Source: Gluconacetobacter dulcium (GTDB taxonomy: Bacteria > Pseudomonadota > Alphaproteobacteria > Acetobacterales > Acetobacteraceae). From it: 64,000 bases of DNA. Below are positions 36,906 to 47,553 of the stretch, one piece after another (position 1 is the stretch's first letter; every line of letters begins with the position of its first letter). The notes under the pieces are model-generated. The model saw only the letters and a list, made by a program, of their open reading frames with translations. It searched no databases and was not told the DNA's origin. Location: the NCBI RefSeq assembly GCF_014174165.1, contig NZ_JABEQN010000007.1, positions 62,001 to 126,000 of the forward strand, in the 5' to 3' direction. Both the position numbers and the translations under genes were made by a program.

Positions 36906-37563
36906 ACCGGGCACCGAACTGACGATGAAGGTGTCTCTGGCGCGTGGTGCGCTGGGGTCGCTGGCTTTCGCGCTGTCGACGGGCGTGCCCGGTATCCATT
37001 CGGCCGCGATTGAGGAGGGCGAACTGGTTGTGCGGACCGGCCGGGACCGCTTGCTCGCGTTGATGGGTCTCCTGCGCGATGATCCGCGCTATGCCTGCGA
37101 GCAACTGATGGATCTGTGTGGCGTCGACTATCCCGCTCGGGCGGAACGATTTGAGGTCGTCTATAATCTGTTGTCGGTGACGCATAATCACCGGATTCGT
37201 GTTATTGTGACGACGGATGAGGCCAATCCGGTGGCGTCGGTCCATCATCTGTGGCCGTGCGCTACGTGGTGGGAGCGCGAGTGCTACGACATGTATGGGG
37301 TCCTGTTTTCGGGGCAGCCGGATCTGCGGCGCATTCTGACCGATTACGGGTTCGAGGGGCATCCGCTGCGCAAGGACTTCCCGCTGACGGGCTATGTCGA
37401 GATGCGGTACGACGAGGATCGCCGTCAGGTGGTCTACGAACCGGTGAAGCTGACGCAGGATTTCCGCAATTTCGATTTTGAATCGCCGTGGGAGGGTATC
37501 CTGACCCTGCCGGGTGATGAGAAGGCCCATGAATCCCGCCAGGGACTGAAGTTGCCGCGATGA
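36898..37563 (+). CDS. nuoC: NADH-quinone oxidoreductase subunit C
   Basis: A 221-residue peripheral-arm subunit without cofactors. The family signature is in [14 protein letters not shown] and the [42 protein letters not shown] block. It is separate from nuoD, unlike the NuoCD fusion of E. coli. The GTG start at 36898 overlaps nuoB; an in-frame ATG 27 bases later (MKVSLARG) is possible. Confidence 0.95.
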   Translation: MAEPGTELTMKVSLARGALGSLAFALSTGVPGIHSAAIEEGELVVRTGRDRLLALMGLLRDDPRYACEQLMDLCGVDYPARAERFEVVYNLLSVTHNHRIRVIVTTDEANPVASVHHLWPCATWWERECYDMYGVLFSGQPDLRRILTDYGFEGHPLRKDFPLTGYVEMRYDEDRRQVVYEPVKLTQDFRNFDFESPWEGILTLPGDEKAHESRQGLKLPR

Positions 37564-37615
37564 CGGGACCGTTCAGGCAGATGGCGAGGGTGCGCACGGT
37601 GAGGGAGAGCGGACG

Positions 37616-38866
37616 ATGAGCGAGATTGTCCTTCACGAGGATATCCCGGAAGAGCTGATGTCCGCGGACGCGGCCGCCGAGGCACAGATCCGGACAGTGG
37701 AGATCGATTCCCACGCCCTGAATTTCGGCCCGCAGCATCCGTCGGCCCATGGTGTGCTGCGTCTGGTGCTGGAGATGGAAGGTGAGGTCGTTGCGCGCGC
37801 CATTCCGCATATCGGATTGCTGCATCGTGGCACCGAGAAGCTGATCGAATACAAGACCTATCCCAAGGCGCTGCCGTATTTCGATCGGCTCGATTACGTT
37901 TCGCCGATGTGCGAGGAACAGGCATTCGCGCTGGCGACGGAAAAGCTGCTGGGGATCGACATTCCCGACCGCGCGAAATGGATTCGCGTGATGTTCGCGG
38001 AAATGACGCGCATCCTGAACCATATCCTGAATCTGACCTCGTTCGGGCTGGATTGCGGTGCGCTGACCCCGGCGCTGTGGGGATATGAAGAGCGCGAGAA
38101 GCTGATCGAATTCTACGAGGCCGCGTCTGGCGCGCGCTTTCATGCCAATTATTTCCGTCCGGGTGGCGTGGCACGCGACCTGCCGGCGGGCCTGGAGGAG
38201 CGGATCGCGGAATGGGCGCGGCAGTTCCCGCGCTGGATCGACGATCTGGAAACGCTGCTGACCAATAACCGGATCTGGAAGCAGCGGACGGTCGGGATCG
38301 GCGTGTTCACCACCGAGCAGGCGTTGGCCTGGGGCTTCAGTGGTCCTTGTCTGCGGGCTTCGGGCGTGCCGTGGGATCTGCGCCGCGCGCAGCCGTATGA
38401 CAATTATGACAAGGTGACGTTCAATATCCCCGTCACGCGCCAGGGCGATTGCTACGATCGCTATCTGGTGCGTGTGGCGGAGATGCGCGAGAGCGTGAAG
38501 ATCGTCGAGCAGTGTCTGGCGCAGATCAAGCCGGGGCCGGTCAGGATCCAGGACCACAAGATCACCCCGCCGCCGCGCCGGGAGATGAAGCGGTCGATGG
38601 AAGCCTTGATCCATCATTTCAAGCTGTTCACCGAAGGGTATCATGTGCCGCCGGGTGCGACCTATACGGCGGTCGAGAGCCCCAAGGGCGAATTCGGGGT
38701 CTATCTGGTCGCGGACGGCAGCAATCGCCCCTACCGGTGCAAGATCCGGCCCACGGGCTTTGCCCATCTCCAGGCGATCGACGAGATGTCGCGCCGCCAT
38801 ATGCTGGCCGACGCGGTCGCGATCATCGGGTCGCTCGATCTGGTGTTCGGCGAGATAGACAGGTGA
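37616..38866 (+). CDS. nuoD: NADH-quinone oxidoreductase subunit D
   Basis: A 416-residue peripheral-arm subunit, the 49-kDa homologue, which with NuoB forms the quinone-binding site. [15 protein letters not shown] near residue 38 contains the conserved His of the quinone pocket, and [32 protein letters not shown] follows. The C-terminus ends in the usual [19 protein letters not shown] lies before the ATG, 52 bases after nuoC. Confidence 0.97.
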   Translation: MSEIVLHEDIPEELMSADAAAEAQIRTVEIDSHALNFGPQHPSAHGVLRLVLEMEGEVVARAIPHIGLLHRGTEKLIEYKTYPKALPYFDRLDYVSPMCEEQAFALATEKLLGIDIPDRAKWIRVMFAEMTRILNHILNLTSFGLDCGALTPALWGYEEREKLIEFYEAASGARFHANYFRPGGVARDLPAGLEERIAEWARQFPRWIDDLETLLTNNRIWKQRTVGIGVFTTEQALAWGFSGPCLRASGVPWDLRRAQPYDNYDKVTFNIPVTRQGDCYDRYLVRVAEMRESVKIVEQCLAQIKPGPVRIQDHKITPPPRREMKRSMEALIHHFKLFTEGYHVPPGATYTAVESPKGEFGVYLVADGSNRPYRCKIRPTGFAHLQAIDEMSRRHMLADAVAIIGSLDLVFGEIDR

Positions 38867-38871
38867 CAGAG

Positions 38872-39510
38872 ATGTCCGCTCATTCCCCCATCGATCAGAT
38901 CGAACAACCCGACAGCTTCGCCTTCGATGCTGAAAGCGAAGAGCAGATCGCGGCGATCCTGGCCAAATATCCGCCCGAGCGTAAGGCCAGCGGCACGCTC
39001 CCGCTTCTGTATGTCGTGCAGAAGCAGATGGGGCGGCAGACCGGGAGCGCCTGGGTGCCGCGCGTGGCGATGGACGAGGTTGCGCGCCGGCTGGATGTCG
39101 CGCCGATCCGTGTCTACGAAGTGGCGACCTTCTACCTGATGTTCAATACCAAGCCGATCGGGCGGTATCATCTTCAGGTCTGCACCACGACCTCCTGCTG
39201 GCTGCGTGGGTCGGACGATGTGGTCGCGGCTTGCAAGAAGGCGACCGGCATTGACGGTTTCGGCCAGTCGAGTGCCGACGGGCTGTTTACTCTGACCGAG
39301 GTGGAGTGCCTGGGGGCCTGCGCCAATGCGCCGATCCTGCAGATTGATGACGATTTCTACGAGGATATGGACGGACCGCGCACGATCGAACTGATCGAGG
39401 CGTTGCGTCGCGGCGAGCGGCCGACGCCGGGGCCGACGATCGACCGGTTGAACTCGGCGCCGGCCGGTGGACGCAAGACGCTGGCGGATAGTCCGGCGGA
39501 ACAGGGCTGA
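38872..39510 (+). CDS. nuoE: NADH-quinone oxidoreductase subunit E
   Basis: A 212-residue 24-kDa-type subunit with a thioredoxin-like fold binding the [2Fe-2S] cluster N1a through Cys104, Cys109 (QVCTTTSC), Cys146 and Cys150 (VECLGACANAP). The C-terminal 40 residues are a low-complexity Pro/Gly/Ala tail. The ATG at 38872 starts 5 bases after the nuoD stop; a GTG overlapping that stop at 38863 is an alternative. Confidence 0.95.
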   Translation: MSAHSPIDQIEQPDSFAFDAESEEQIAAILAKYPPERKASGTLPLLYVVQKQMGRQTGSAWVPRVAMDEVARRLDVAPIRVYEVATFYLMFNTKPIGRYHLQVCTTTSCWLRGSDDVVAACKKATGIDGFGQSSADGLFTLTEVECLGACANAPILQIDDDFYEDMDGPRTIELIEALRRGERPTPGPTIDRLNSAPAGGRKTLADSPAEQG

Positions 39511-39525
39511 GCGGGAGAGACGGCG

Positions 39526-40851
39526 ATGCTTCAGGATAAAGACCGGATCTTCACCAACCTGTATGGTCAGAACGACTGGCGGCTGGCAGGCGCGCGCCAG
39601 CGCGGCGACTGGGACGGCACTGCTGAGATCCTGGCGCGTGGCCGGGATGCCATCATCAACGAGATGAAGGGCTCTGGCCTGCGTGGTCGCGGCGGGGCTG
39701 GGTTTCCGACCGGTGTCAAATGGTCGTTCATGCCCAAGAATTCGGACGGGCGCCCGCATTACCTGGTCATCAATGGCGACGAGTCCGAGCCGGGAACCTG
39801 CAAGGATCGCGAGATCCTGCGGCATGAGCCGCACAAGCTGATTGAAAGCGCGCTGATCGCCTCCTTCGCGATGGGTGCGCATGCCGCCTATATTTATATC
39901 CGTGGCGAGTTCTTCAATGAGGCGCGCCATCTCCAGATCGCGATCGACGAAGCCTATGCGGCCGGGTTGATCGGCAGGAATGCCGCCGGATCGGGATGGG
40001 ATTTCGATTTTTACATCCATCGCGGTGCCGGCGCCTATATCTGCGGCGAGGAAACCGCGCTGCTGGAAAGCCTGGAAGGCAAGAAGGGGCAACCGCGCAT
40101 GAAGCCGCCCTTTCCGGCGGCGATGGGGCTGTATGGCTGTCCGACGACGGTCAACAATGTCGAGAGCATCGCGGTGTCGTCCACCATCCTGCGGCGCGGG
40201 GGCGCGTGGTTCTCGGCGCTGGGGCGGCCGAACAATGCGGGCACCAAGCTGATGGCCATTTCGGGCCATGTGAATACGCCTTGCGTGTTCGAGGAAGAAC
40301 TCGGCGTGCCGCTGAAGGAGATCATCGAGAAGCATGGCGGCGGCGTGCGCGGCGGCTGGGACAATCTGCTGGCGGTGATCCCCGGCGGATGTTCGGTGCC
40401 GCTGCTGCCGGCGTCGATCTGCGAAACGGTGCTGATGGATTATGACAGCCTGCGCGCCGAGCGTTCGGGCCTGGGCACCGCCTGCATGATCGTGATGGAC
40501 AAATCGACCGACATCATCAAGGCGATCGCCCGGTTCTCGCAATTCTTCAAGCATGAGAGCTGCGGCCAGTGCACGCCGTGCCGCGAAGGCACCGGCTGGA
40601 TGATGCGGGTCATGAACCGGATGGTCGAGGGACGGGCGGAAATCGAGGAAATCGACATGCTCGAACAGGTGACGCGCCAGGTCGAGGGCCACACGATCTG
40701 CGCCCTGGGCGATGCCGCAGCGTGGCCGATCCAGGGCCTGATCCGGCATTTCCGTCCGGTGATGGAAGAGCGGATTACCGCCTACAAGGCGGCTCATGGC
40801 GGTGGGCGGATCACGCAGGTGCCGCTGGGTATTCCCGTGGCGGCGGAGTAA
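39526..40851 (+). CDS. nuoF: NADH-quinone oxidoreductase subunit F, NADH/FMN subunit
   Basis: A 441-residue subunit that oxidises NADH and holds FMN and the [4Fe-4S] cluster N3. The N-terminal glycine-rich [16 protein letters not shown] binds nucleotide, and [19 protein letters not shown] contributes to the FMN/NADH site. The cluster ligands are in [15 protein letters not shown] plus a later Cys in [13 protein letters not shown]. It lies 15 bases after nuoE and 5 bases before nuoG, so the NADH-input module E-F-G is contiguous. Confidence 0.97.
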   Translation: MLQDKDRIFTNLYGQNDWRLAGARQRGDWDGTAEILARGRDAIINEMKGSGLRGRGGAGFPTGVKWSFMPKNSDGRPHYLVINGDESEPGTCKDREILRHEPHKLIESALIASFAMGAHAAYIYIRGEFFNEARHLQIAIDEAYAAGLIGRNAAGSGWDFDFYIHRGAGAYICGEETALLESLEGKKGQPRMKPPFPAAMGLYGCPTTVNNVESIAVSSTILRRGGAWFSALGRPNNAGTKLMAISGHVNTPCVFEEELGVPLKEIIEKHGGGVRGGWDNLLAVIPGGCSVPLLPASICETVLMDYDSLRAERSGLGTACMIVMDKSTDIIKAIARFSQFFKHESCGQCTPCREGTGWMMRVMNRMVEGRAEIEEIDMLEQVTRQVEGHTICALGDAAAWPIQGLIRHFRPVMEERITAYKAAHGGGRITQVPLGIPVAAE

Positions 40852-40856
40852 GGGCG

Positions 40857-42923
40857 ATGGTGAAAGTAACCGTCGACGGAATCGTCGTCGATGTTCCCAA
40901 CGGGTCCAGCGCGTTGCAGGCGTGCGAGGCGGCCGGCAAGGAAATTCCGCGCTTCTGTTTCCATGAGCGTCTGTCGGTCGCGGGCAATTGCCGCATGTGC
41001 CTGGTGCAGGTGGTGCGGGCGCCCAAGCCGGTGGCGTCCTGCGGTTTTCCGGTGGCGGAGGGGATGGAAATCCTGACCGACACCGAGATCGTGCGCAAGG
41101 CGCGGCGGGCGGTGATGGAATTCCTGCTGATCAACCATCCGCTGGACTGCCCGATTTGCGACCAGGGCGGCGAATGCGACCTGCAGGACCAGGCGTTCGG
41201 CTATGGCGCCGATCACTCGCGCTATCAGGAAGCCAAGCGCGCGGTGAAGGACAAATATCTCGGTCCGCTGGTCAAGACGGTGATGACGCGCTGCATTCAG
41301 TGCACGCGCTGCATCCGGTTCGCGACAGAGATCGCGGGTGTGCCTGAATTGGGTGCGGTTTCGCGTGGCGAGACCATGGAAGTCACCAATTATGTCGAGA
41401 AGGCGCTGACTTCGGAACTGTCGGGCAATCTGATCGACATCTGCCCTGTGGGTGCCCTGACCTCGAAGCCCTATGCCTTCACCGCCCGGCCGTGGGAGTT
41501 GAAGCGGACGGACTCGATCGACGTCAGCGACGCGGTGGGCGCCAATATCAGCCTGCATGTGCGCGGCAGTGCCGTGCTGCGGGCCGTGCCGCGCGTCAAT
41601 GATGCGGTGAACGAGGAATGGCTGGCTGACAAGGGGCGATTCTCGGTCGATGGGCTGAAGCATCGTCGTCTGGACCGGCCCTGGGTGCGGGTCCATGGCA
41701 AGTTGCAGGCGGTTTCGTGGCAGGATGCGTTCGTGGCCATCGGTCGCCGGCTGGACGGTGTGCCAGGGGATCGGATCGGGGCCATCGCCGGCGATCTGTG
41801 CGATGCCGAGAGCCTTCTGGCGCTGAAGGACCTGATGACGGCGCTGGGTTCGCCCAATGTCGACTGTCGTCAGGATGGTGCGGAGTATGATATGTCGCAT
41901 CGGGCTTATTATACCTTCGGCACCACCATTGCCGGGATCGAGGATGCCGACGCGCTGCTGATCGTGGGCGCGATTCCGCGCCAGGAAGCGCCGGTGCTGA
42001 ATGCGCGTATCCGCAAGCGTTTCCTGTCGGCGGGCCGTGGTGGGTTCCCGATCGGGTTGATCGGTGCGCCGACGGCTGACCCGACCTACAAGGCGGAGGT
42101 GCTGGGCGAGGGGCCGGACGTAATGGCCGCGCTGCGGGATGGTACGCATCCTTTCGCCGAGACGCTGAAGGCGGCGAAAAAACCGATGATCATCGTCGGG
42201 CACGGTGCGCTGACGCGGCCCGATGCGCGGGCGATCCTGGCTTCGACCTGGGCGCTGGCCGTCGAGGCCGGGGCGATCGCGGCGGGGTGGAACGGCTTCA
42301 ATATCCTGCATCGCGCGGCCAGTCGGGTCGCCGGGCTGGATCTGGGGCTGGTGCCGGGAAAAGGGGGACGCAGCGCCGCCGGGATGATGAGTGGCGGTGT
42401 CGACGTCCTGTGGCTGCTGGGGGCGGACGAGTTCCATACCGCGCAGATCGGGCCGCAGACGTTCGTCATCTATCAGGGCCATCATGGCGATGCGGCGGCG
42501 GCGCGGGCGGATGTGATCCTGCCGGGCGCGACCTATGCGGAGAAATCGGGCACTTATGTGAATACCGAGGGGCGGGTCCAGCGGTCGTTTCGGGCGGTCA
42601 TGCCGCCCGGCGACGCGCGCGAGGACTGGCGCATCCTGCGGGCGTTCTCCGAGGTCGTGGGCCATACGCTACCCTATGACACCGTGGAGGTGCTGCGCGA
42701 GCGGTTGGCGACGGTCAATCCGGTCTTCCGGGTGATCGGCGGTCTGGATGCGGTGGACGTGTCCGCGCTGCCGGGGCCAGCGGGAGGCGGTGCGGTGTCG
42801 CCGGCGCCGTTCCGCCCGGTCTTCGACGATTATTATCAGACGGACCCGATCTGCCGGGCGAGCCCGACGATGGGCGAATGTTCGCGGATCTATGTCCATC
42901 CCCGGACCGTGGCGGCGGAGTAA
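40857..42923 (+). CDS. nuoG: NADH-quinone oxidoreductase subunit G
   Basis: A 688-residue 75-kDa-type subunit. The N-terminal ferredoxin-like domain holds the [2Fe-2S] ligands in RFCFHERLSVAGNCRMCLVQV, the His/Cys cluster region follows in HPLDCPICDQGGECDLQDQAFG, and the [4Fe-4S] ligands are in CIQCTRCIRF with ICPVGALT. A molybdopterin-oxidoreductase-like domain without a cofactor follows (about 230-650). The ATG at 40857 follows AGGGCG. It is the electron conduit from NuoF toward NuoI and NuoB. Confidence 0.96.
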   Translation: MVKVTVDGIVVDVPNGSSALQACEAAGKEIPRFCFHERLSVAGNCRMCLVQVVRAPKPVASCGFPVAEGMEILTDTEIVRKARRAVMEFLLINHPLDCPICDQGGECDLQDQAFGYGADHSRYQEAKRAVKDKYLGPLVKTVMTRCIQCTRCIRFATEIAGVPELGAVSRGETMEVTNYVEKALTSELSGNLIDICPVGALTSKPYAFTARPWELKRTDSIDVSDAVGANISLHVRGSAVLRAVPRVNDAVNEEWLADKGRFSVDGLKHRRLDRPWVRVHGKLQAVSWQDAFVAIGRRLDGVPGDRIGAIAGDLCDAESLLALKDLMTALGSPNVDCRQDGAEYDMSHRAYYTFGTTIAGIEDADALLIVGAIPRQEAPVLNARIRKRFLSAGRGGFPIGLIGAPTADPTYKAEVLGEGPDVMAALRDGTHPFAETLKAAKKPMIIVGHGALTRPDARAILASTWALAVEAGAIAAGWNGFNILHRAASRVAGLDLGLVPGKGGRSAAGMMSGGVDVLWLLGADEFHTAQIGPQTFVIYQGHHGDAAAARADVILPGATYAEKSGTYVNTEGRVQRSFRAVMPPGDAREDWRILRAFSEVVGHTLPYDTVEVLRERLATVNPVFRVIGGLDAVDVSALPGPAGGGAVSPAPFRPVFDDYYQTDPICRASPTMGECSRIYVHPRTVAAE

Positions 42924-42929
42924 GGCGAC

Positions 42930-43955
42930 GTGGCGCATTTCTTTCTGCACACAATGATCGGTCAGGTGATCCTGACGGTTCTCGAAGCCCTGGCCGTTCT
43001 GGTGCCGCTTCTGCTGGGCGTGGCTTATCTGACCCTGGCCGAGCGCAAGGTCATGGCGGCGATGCAGCTTCGCAAGGGGCCGAACGTCAATGGCCCCTTC
43101 GGCGTGCTTCAAGCCTTCGCCGACGCGATCAAGATGATCACCAAGGAGACCGTGATCCCGTCCGGGGCCAACCGGTTTCTGTTCCTGTTCGCGCCGTTCC
43201 TGACCTTTTCGCTGGCCATGACGGCCTGGGCGGTCATTCCCACCAATGATGGCTGGGCAATCGCCAATATCAATGTCGGGGTGTTGTATCTGCTCGCGAT
43301 CTCTTCGCTGGGGGTCTATGGCGTGCTGATCGCGGGTTGGGCGTCGAACTCGAAATATGCCTTTCTCGGCGGCCTCCGTGCCGCGGCGCAGATGGTGTCG
43401 TATGAGGTGTCGATCGGCCTGGTGATCGTGTCGGTGCTGCTGGCGGTGGGTAGCCTGAACCTGAACGACATCGTGCTGGCGCAGCGCCATGTCTGGTTCT
43501 GCCTGCCGATGTTCCCGATGTTCATCATCTTCTTCATCTCGGCGCTGGCGGAAACCAATCGCGCGCCGTTCGATCTGCCCGAGGGCGAGAGTGAACTGGT
43601 GGCGGGCTTTTTCGTCGAATATTCGGCGTTGGCCTTCGGCCTCTTCTTCCTGGGCGAATATGCCAACATGTTCCTGATGTCGGGGATGGTCAGCATCCTG
43701 TTCCTCGGTGGCTGGCTGCCGCCGATCGGGATCGCGCCCTTTACCTGGATACCGGGGCCGCTGTGGCTGATCGCGAAAATCCTGTTCTGCCTGTTCGTCT
43801 TTATCTGGGTGCGCGCGACGTTTCCGCGCTACCGCTATGACCAGCTTATGCGCCTGGGCTGGAAAGTGTTCCTTCCGCTCTCGCTGGTGTGGATGGTGCT
43901 GACGGCCGGCTTCCTGCTGGCAACCGGGCTGCTGCCCCAGGGAGGAGCGAGCTGA
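42930..43955 (+). CDS. nuoH: NADH-quinone oxidoreductase subunit H
   Basis: A 341-residue inner-membrane subunit with about eight helices that forms the quinone tunnel at the junction of the two arms. [20 protein letters not shown] and the acidic loop [25 protein letters not shown] are diagnostic. The start is GTG at 42930, 6 bases after nuoG. Its TGA shares a base with the ATG of nuoI. Confidence 0.97.
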   Translation: MAHFFLHTMIGQVILTVLEALAVLVPLLLGVAYLTLAERKVMAAMQLRKGPNVNGPFGVLQAFADAIKMITKETVIPSGANRFLFLFAPFLTFSLAMTAWAVIPTNDGWAIANINVGVLYLLAISSLGVYGVLIAGWASNSKYAFLGGLRAAAQMVSYEVSIGLVIVSVLLAVGSLNLNDIVLAQRHVWFCLPMFPMFIIFFISALAETNRAPFDLPEGESELVAGFFVEYSALAFGLFFLGEYANMFLMSGMVSILFLGGWLPPIGIAPFTWIPGPLWLIAKILFCLFVFIWVRATFPRYRYDQLMRLGWKVFLPLSLVWMVLTAGFLLATGLLPQGGAS

Positions 43956-44443
43956 TGGGTACTCTTGATCGAACGATCCGTTCCTTTCTGCTGGCCGAAC
44001 TGGTGGCCGGCTTGGGCGCGACGCTGCGGGCCTTCTTCAAGCCCAAGGTGACGATCAATTATCCCTTCGAAAAGGGGCCGCTCTCACCGCGTTTCCGTGG
44101 GGAACATGCCCTGCGTCGCTATCCGAACGGCGAGGAACGCTGCATCGCCTGCAAGCTGTGCGAGGCGACCTGCCCGGCGGAGGCGATCACGATCGAATCC
44201 GAACCGCGCGATGACGGGTCGCGGCGCACGACGCGCTACGACATCGACATGACGAAATGCATCTATTGCGGCCTCTGCGAGGAAGCCTGCCCGGTCGATG
44301 CGATCGTCGAGGGGCCGAATTACGAGTTCGCGACCGAGACGCGCGAGGAACTCATGTACAACAAGGACAAGCTGCTCGCCAACGGCGACCGCTGGGAAAG
44401 TGTCCTGGCACGGCGGCTGGAACTCGATGCGCCCTATCGTTGA
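43955..44443 (+). CDS. nuoI: NADH-quinone oxidoreductase subunit I
   Basis: A 162-residue subunit with two 8Fe-ferredoxin-type motifs, [16 protein letters not shown] and [16 protein letters not shown], binding clusters N6a and N6b that link NuoG to NuoB. An amphipathic N-terminal helix (about 8-30) lies on the membrane. It starts inside the nuoH stop (TGATG), with GGAGGAGC upstream. Confidence 0.97.
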   Translation: MGTLDRTIRSFLLAELVAGLGATLRAFFKPKVTINYPFEKGPLSPRFRGEHALRRYPNGEERCIACKLCEATCPAEAITIESEPRDDGSRRTTRYDIDMTKCIYCGLCEEACPVDAIVEGPNYEFATETREELMYNKDKLLANGDRWESVLARRLELDAPYR

Positions 44444-44503
44444 GGGAGAGGCCGAGCCAGTGAGGCAGCGGGAGAAAAGAGCCATGCGGCAGGAAGGTCA
44501 GCG

Positions 44504-45262
44504 ATGATGACCCAAATCGTCTTCTACGTGTTCGCGACGGTACTGGTCCTGTCGGCCGGCATGGTGGTCAGCGCGCGTAATCCCGTTCACTCCGTGCTGT
44601 TCCTGATCCTGGCCTTTTTCAATGCCGCGGGTCTGTTTCTGGTCGCGGGGGCCGAATTCCTCGCGATGATCCTGGTCATCGTCTATGTCGGCGCCGTTGC
44701 GGTGCTGTTCCTGTTCGTCGTGATGATGCTCGATGTCCGCTTCGCGCAGATGCGCGAGGGATTGCAGCGTTATGCACCCTTCGGGGCGGCGGTGGGGCTG
44801 GTGCTGCTGGCGGAACTGGCGCTGGCTTTCAGCCACTGGCAGGTCGCGCAGGATATCGGTTCCGTGCCGCATGTGGTGGCGGCGCCGGGACGGACCAATA
44901 CCGCGGCGCTGGGTGACGTGCTGTATACGCATTACGTCTTCCTGTTCGAATCCTGCGGTCTGGTGCTGCTGGTGGCGATGATCGGCGCGATCGTGCTGAC
45001 GCTGCGCGAGCGGCCGATGGGGCGTCGGCAGAACATCGATCGGCAGCACGAACGCACGGTGGCGGATACGCTTGCCATGATGACCGTGCCTCTGGGGCAG
45101 GGCGTGGCCGCCAATGGTGGTTTCCGCCGGCCGGAACAATCCTACTACATCGCGTCGGTGCCCGGATCGTACGGGGTGACGGCCGAGCCCGTGCCTCAGG
45201 GCAAGCCGGTCGATGAGGCCCCGAAGCACGGTGCCGACAACCATGGAGGGCTGGCGCAATGA
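44504..45262 (+). CDS. nuoJ: NADH-quinone oxidoreductase subunit J with long C-terminal tail
   Basis: A 252-residue membrane subunit with five hydrophobic helices up to about residue 167 (including [27 protein letters not shown], the conserved third-helix region). A hydrophilic tail of about 85 residues follows, rich in Gly, Pro and charged residues and ending in a His/Gly/Asp stretch. E. coli NuoJ is 184 residues, so the tail is an extension that should face one side of the membrane. It starts at an ATGATG pair 60 bases after nuoI and overlaps nuoK by four bases. Confidence 0.93.
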   Translation: MMTQIVFYVFATVLVLSAGMVVSARNPVHSVLFLILAFFNAAGLFLVAGAEFLAMILVIVYVGAVAVLFLFVVMMLDVRFAQMREGLQRYAPFGAAVGLVLLAELALAFSHWQVAQDIGSVPHVVAAPGRTNTAALGDVLYTHYVFLFESCGLVLLVAMIGAIVLTLRERPMGRRQNIDRQHERTVADTLAMMTVPLGQGVAANGGFRRPEQSYYIASVPGSYGVTAEPVPQGKPVDEAPKHGADNHGGLAQ

Positions 45263-45582
45263 CCGGCGGACTGGGAAGCATCGGTATCGGGCCTTATCTG
45301 ACGGTCAGTGCCATCCTGCTGGTTCTGGGTGTGTTCGGCATTTTCCTGAACCGGAAGAACGTCATCATCATCCTGATGTCGATCGAACTGATCCTGCTGT
45401 CGGCGAATTTGAATTTCGTCGCGTTTTCCTCGGCACTCGGCGACCTTTCCGGGCAGGTCTTTACCCTGTTTGTCCTGACCATCGCGGCGGCCGAATCCGC
45501 CATCGGGTTGGCGATCGTAACGGTCTATTTCCGCAATCGCGGGTCGATCGAGGTCGAAGACATCACCATGATGAAGGGCTGA
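45259..45582 (+). CDS. nuoK: NADH-quinone oxidoreductase subunit K
   Basis: A 107-residue membrane subunit with three helices. The proton-pathway Glu residues are in [20 protein letters not shown] and [16 protein letters not shown]. The start overlaps the nuoJ stop (ATGA), and nuoL follows after 7 bases. Confidence 0.97.
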   Translation: MTGGLGSIGIGPYLTVSAILLVLGVFGIFLNRKNVIIILMSIELILLSANLNFVAFSSALGDLSGQVFTLFVLTIAAAESAIGLAIVTVYFRNRGSIEVEDITMMKG

Positions 45583-45589
45583 GCGGGCC

Positions 45590-47530
45590 ATGCAAACGGC
45601 ATCTACCCTTTTTGAGATCGCGGTCCTTGGGCCTCTGTTTTCCTGTATTGTGGCGGGCCTGTTCGGGCGGATCATGGGCGATGGGGCAGCCAAGGCGCTG
45701 ACCACGTCCGTCATGGTGATCGCGGCCCTGTGCGGCAGCGGGGCGCTGTTCACCGCGATGCATGTCGGCGGCATGCCGGTCGTGGTGCAACTGGCGGACT
45801 GGATCCGCGCCGGGAGCTTCCACGCTGCCTGGACGCTGCGGCTGGACACGCTGTCGCTGTCGATGGTCGTCATGGTCACGGCGGTTTCGGCCCTCGTACA
45901 TATCTACAGCATTGGTTACATGGGGCATGAGACGACCCCGACCTATCGGTTCTTCTCGTATCTCTCGCTCTTTACCTTCGCGATGCTGATGCTGGTGACG
46001 TCGAACGACCTGATCCAGCTTTTCTTCGGCTGGGAAGGCGTTGGTTTGGCCAGCTATCTGCTGATCGGCTACTGGTATGATCGGCCCAGCGCCTGTGCCG
46101 CCGCGATCAAGGCCTTCGTGGTCAATCGCGTCGCCGACCTGTTCTTCATGGTCGGGATCGCGTTGCTGTTCGTCGAATTCGGCTCGGTGACCTACGACAA
46201 TATCTTTGCGCTGGTGCCGGCGCATGGCGACGACACCTACATGCTGTTCGGCACGCATCGGATCTACGAAACGATCTGTCTGCTGCTGTTTATCGGTGCG
46301 ATGGGCAAGTCGGCGCAGCTTTTCCTGCACACCTGGCTGCCGGATGCGATGGAAGGCCCGACGCCGGTCTCCGCGCTGATCCATGCCGCGACCATGGTGA
46401 CCGCCGGCGTGTTCCTGATGGCGCGGATGTCGCCGTTGGTGGAATTCGCGCCTGATACCAAGGCGTTCATCCTGTTCATCGGCGCGACGACCTGTTTCTT
46501 TGCCGCCACGGTGGGGCTGGTGCAGCCGGATATCAAGCGCACCATCGCCTATTCGACCTGTTCGCAGCTTGGCTACATGTTCATGGCGGTCGGGGCCGGG
46601 GCTTACCAAGCGTCGATGTTCCATCTGACGACGCATGCGTTCTTCAAGGCGCTACTCTTCCTGGGTGCCGGCTCGGTGATCCATGCCGTTCATGACGAGC
46701 AGAACATGTTCCGCATGGGGGGGCTGTGGAAGAAGATTCCGCTGACCTATGGCGCAATGTGGCTGGGCAGCCTGGCGCTTGCCGGCATCTTTCCCTTTGC
46801 CGGATACTGGTCGAAGGACGCGATTCTGGAGGCCACATGGATGGCCCATAGCGGTCTCGGCTTCTATGGCTGGACGCTGGGCTGCGTTACGGCCTTCATT
46901 ACCGCGCTCTATAGCTGGCGTCTGATCTTTCTGGTCTTTCATGGCACGCCGCGCGATGCGCACCTGCATGAGGGCGCGCATGAGAGCCCGGTCTGGATGA
47001 CGCTGCCGCTGGTTCTGCTGGGCGTGGGTGCCGTGCTGGCCGGGCTGCTGCTGGCGCCGTACTATGTCGGCGAGGGACAGGCCGCGTTCTGGAGCGGGGC
47101 GATCGTGAATGCGCCGGGCAACACCGTCATCGCGACGCTGGAACAGACGCCGGAACTGATCGCGCTGGTGCCGACCTTTGCCGGTGTGCTGGGGATTCTG
47201 GTCGCTTATCTCTGCTATGTCGCCAGCCCGACCATTCCGGCGTCGTTCGCGACCAGCCTGCGGCCGATCTATCTGTTCCTGCTGAACAAATGGTATTTCG
47301 ACGAACTGTATGACCATCTGTTCGTCCGGCCGTACCGTGCGCTGGCCAACCTGTTGTGGAAGGGCGCGGACGAAGGGGTGATCGAGGGGATCCCGCAGGG
47401 TCTGGCCCGGATGACGGCCGGAACCGCTGCCCAGGCGGTGCGGACCCAGACCGGTTCGATCGCGATCTATGCCTTCACGATGCTGATCGGCCTGGTGGTG
47501 CTCGTCTCCACCCTGCTGGTCTTCCATTGA
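45590..47530 (+). CDS. nuoL: NADH-quinone oxidoreductase subunit L, antiporter-like
   Basis: A full-length 646-residue antiporter-like subunit, normally the distal proton-pumping unit of the membrane arm. Features are the TM5 region LIQLFFGWEGVGLASYLLIGYWY with its Glu, the TM7/8 region HTWLPDAMEGPTPVSALIHAATMVTAGVFL with Lys/His positions, the loop after LVQPDIKRTIAYSTCSQLGYMF, and at the C-terminus (about 560-646) the segment that forms the long lateral helix and final anchor. It is not fused or truncated. The expected next gene, nuoM, is missing: nuoN begins 23 bases after the stop. Confidence 0.96.
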   Translation: MQTASTLFEIAVLGPLFSCIVAGLFGRIMGDGAAKALTTSVMVIAALCGSGALFTAMHVGGMPVVVQLADWIRAGSFHAAWTLRLDTLSLSMVVMVTAVSALVHIYSIGYMGHETTPTYRFFSYLSLFTFAMLMLVTSNDLIQLFFGWEGVGLASYLLIGYWYDRPSACAAAIKAFVVNRVADLFFMVGIALLFVEFGSVTYDNIFALVPAHGDDTYMLFGTHRIYETICLLLFIGAMGKSAQLFLHTWLPDAMEGPTPVSALIHAATMVTAGVFLMARMSPLVEFAPDTKAFILFIGATTCFFAATVGLVQPDIKRTIAYSTCSQLGYMFMAVGAGAYQASMFHLTTHAFFKALLFLGAGSVIHAVHDEQNMFRMGGLWKKIPLTYGAMWLGSLALAGIFPFAGYWSKDAILEATWMAHSGLGFYGWTLGCVTAFITALYSWRLIFLVFHGTPRDAHLHEGAHESPVWMTLPLVLLGVGAVLAGLLLAPYYVGEGQAAFWSGAIVNAPGNTVIATLEQTPELIALVPTFAGVLGILVAYLCYVASPTIPASFATSLRPIYLFLLNKWYFDELYDHLFVRPYRALANLLWKGADEGVIEGIPQGLARMTAGTAAQAVRTQTGSIAIYAFTMLIGLVVLVSTLLVFH

Positions 47531-47553
47531 TCTCCGGGAACGGGTTTGAACCG

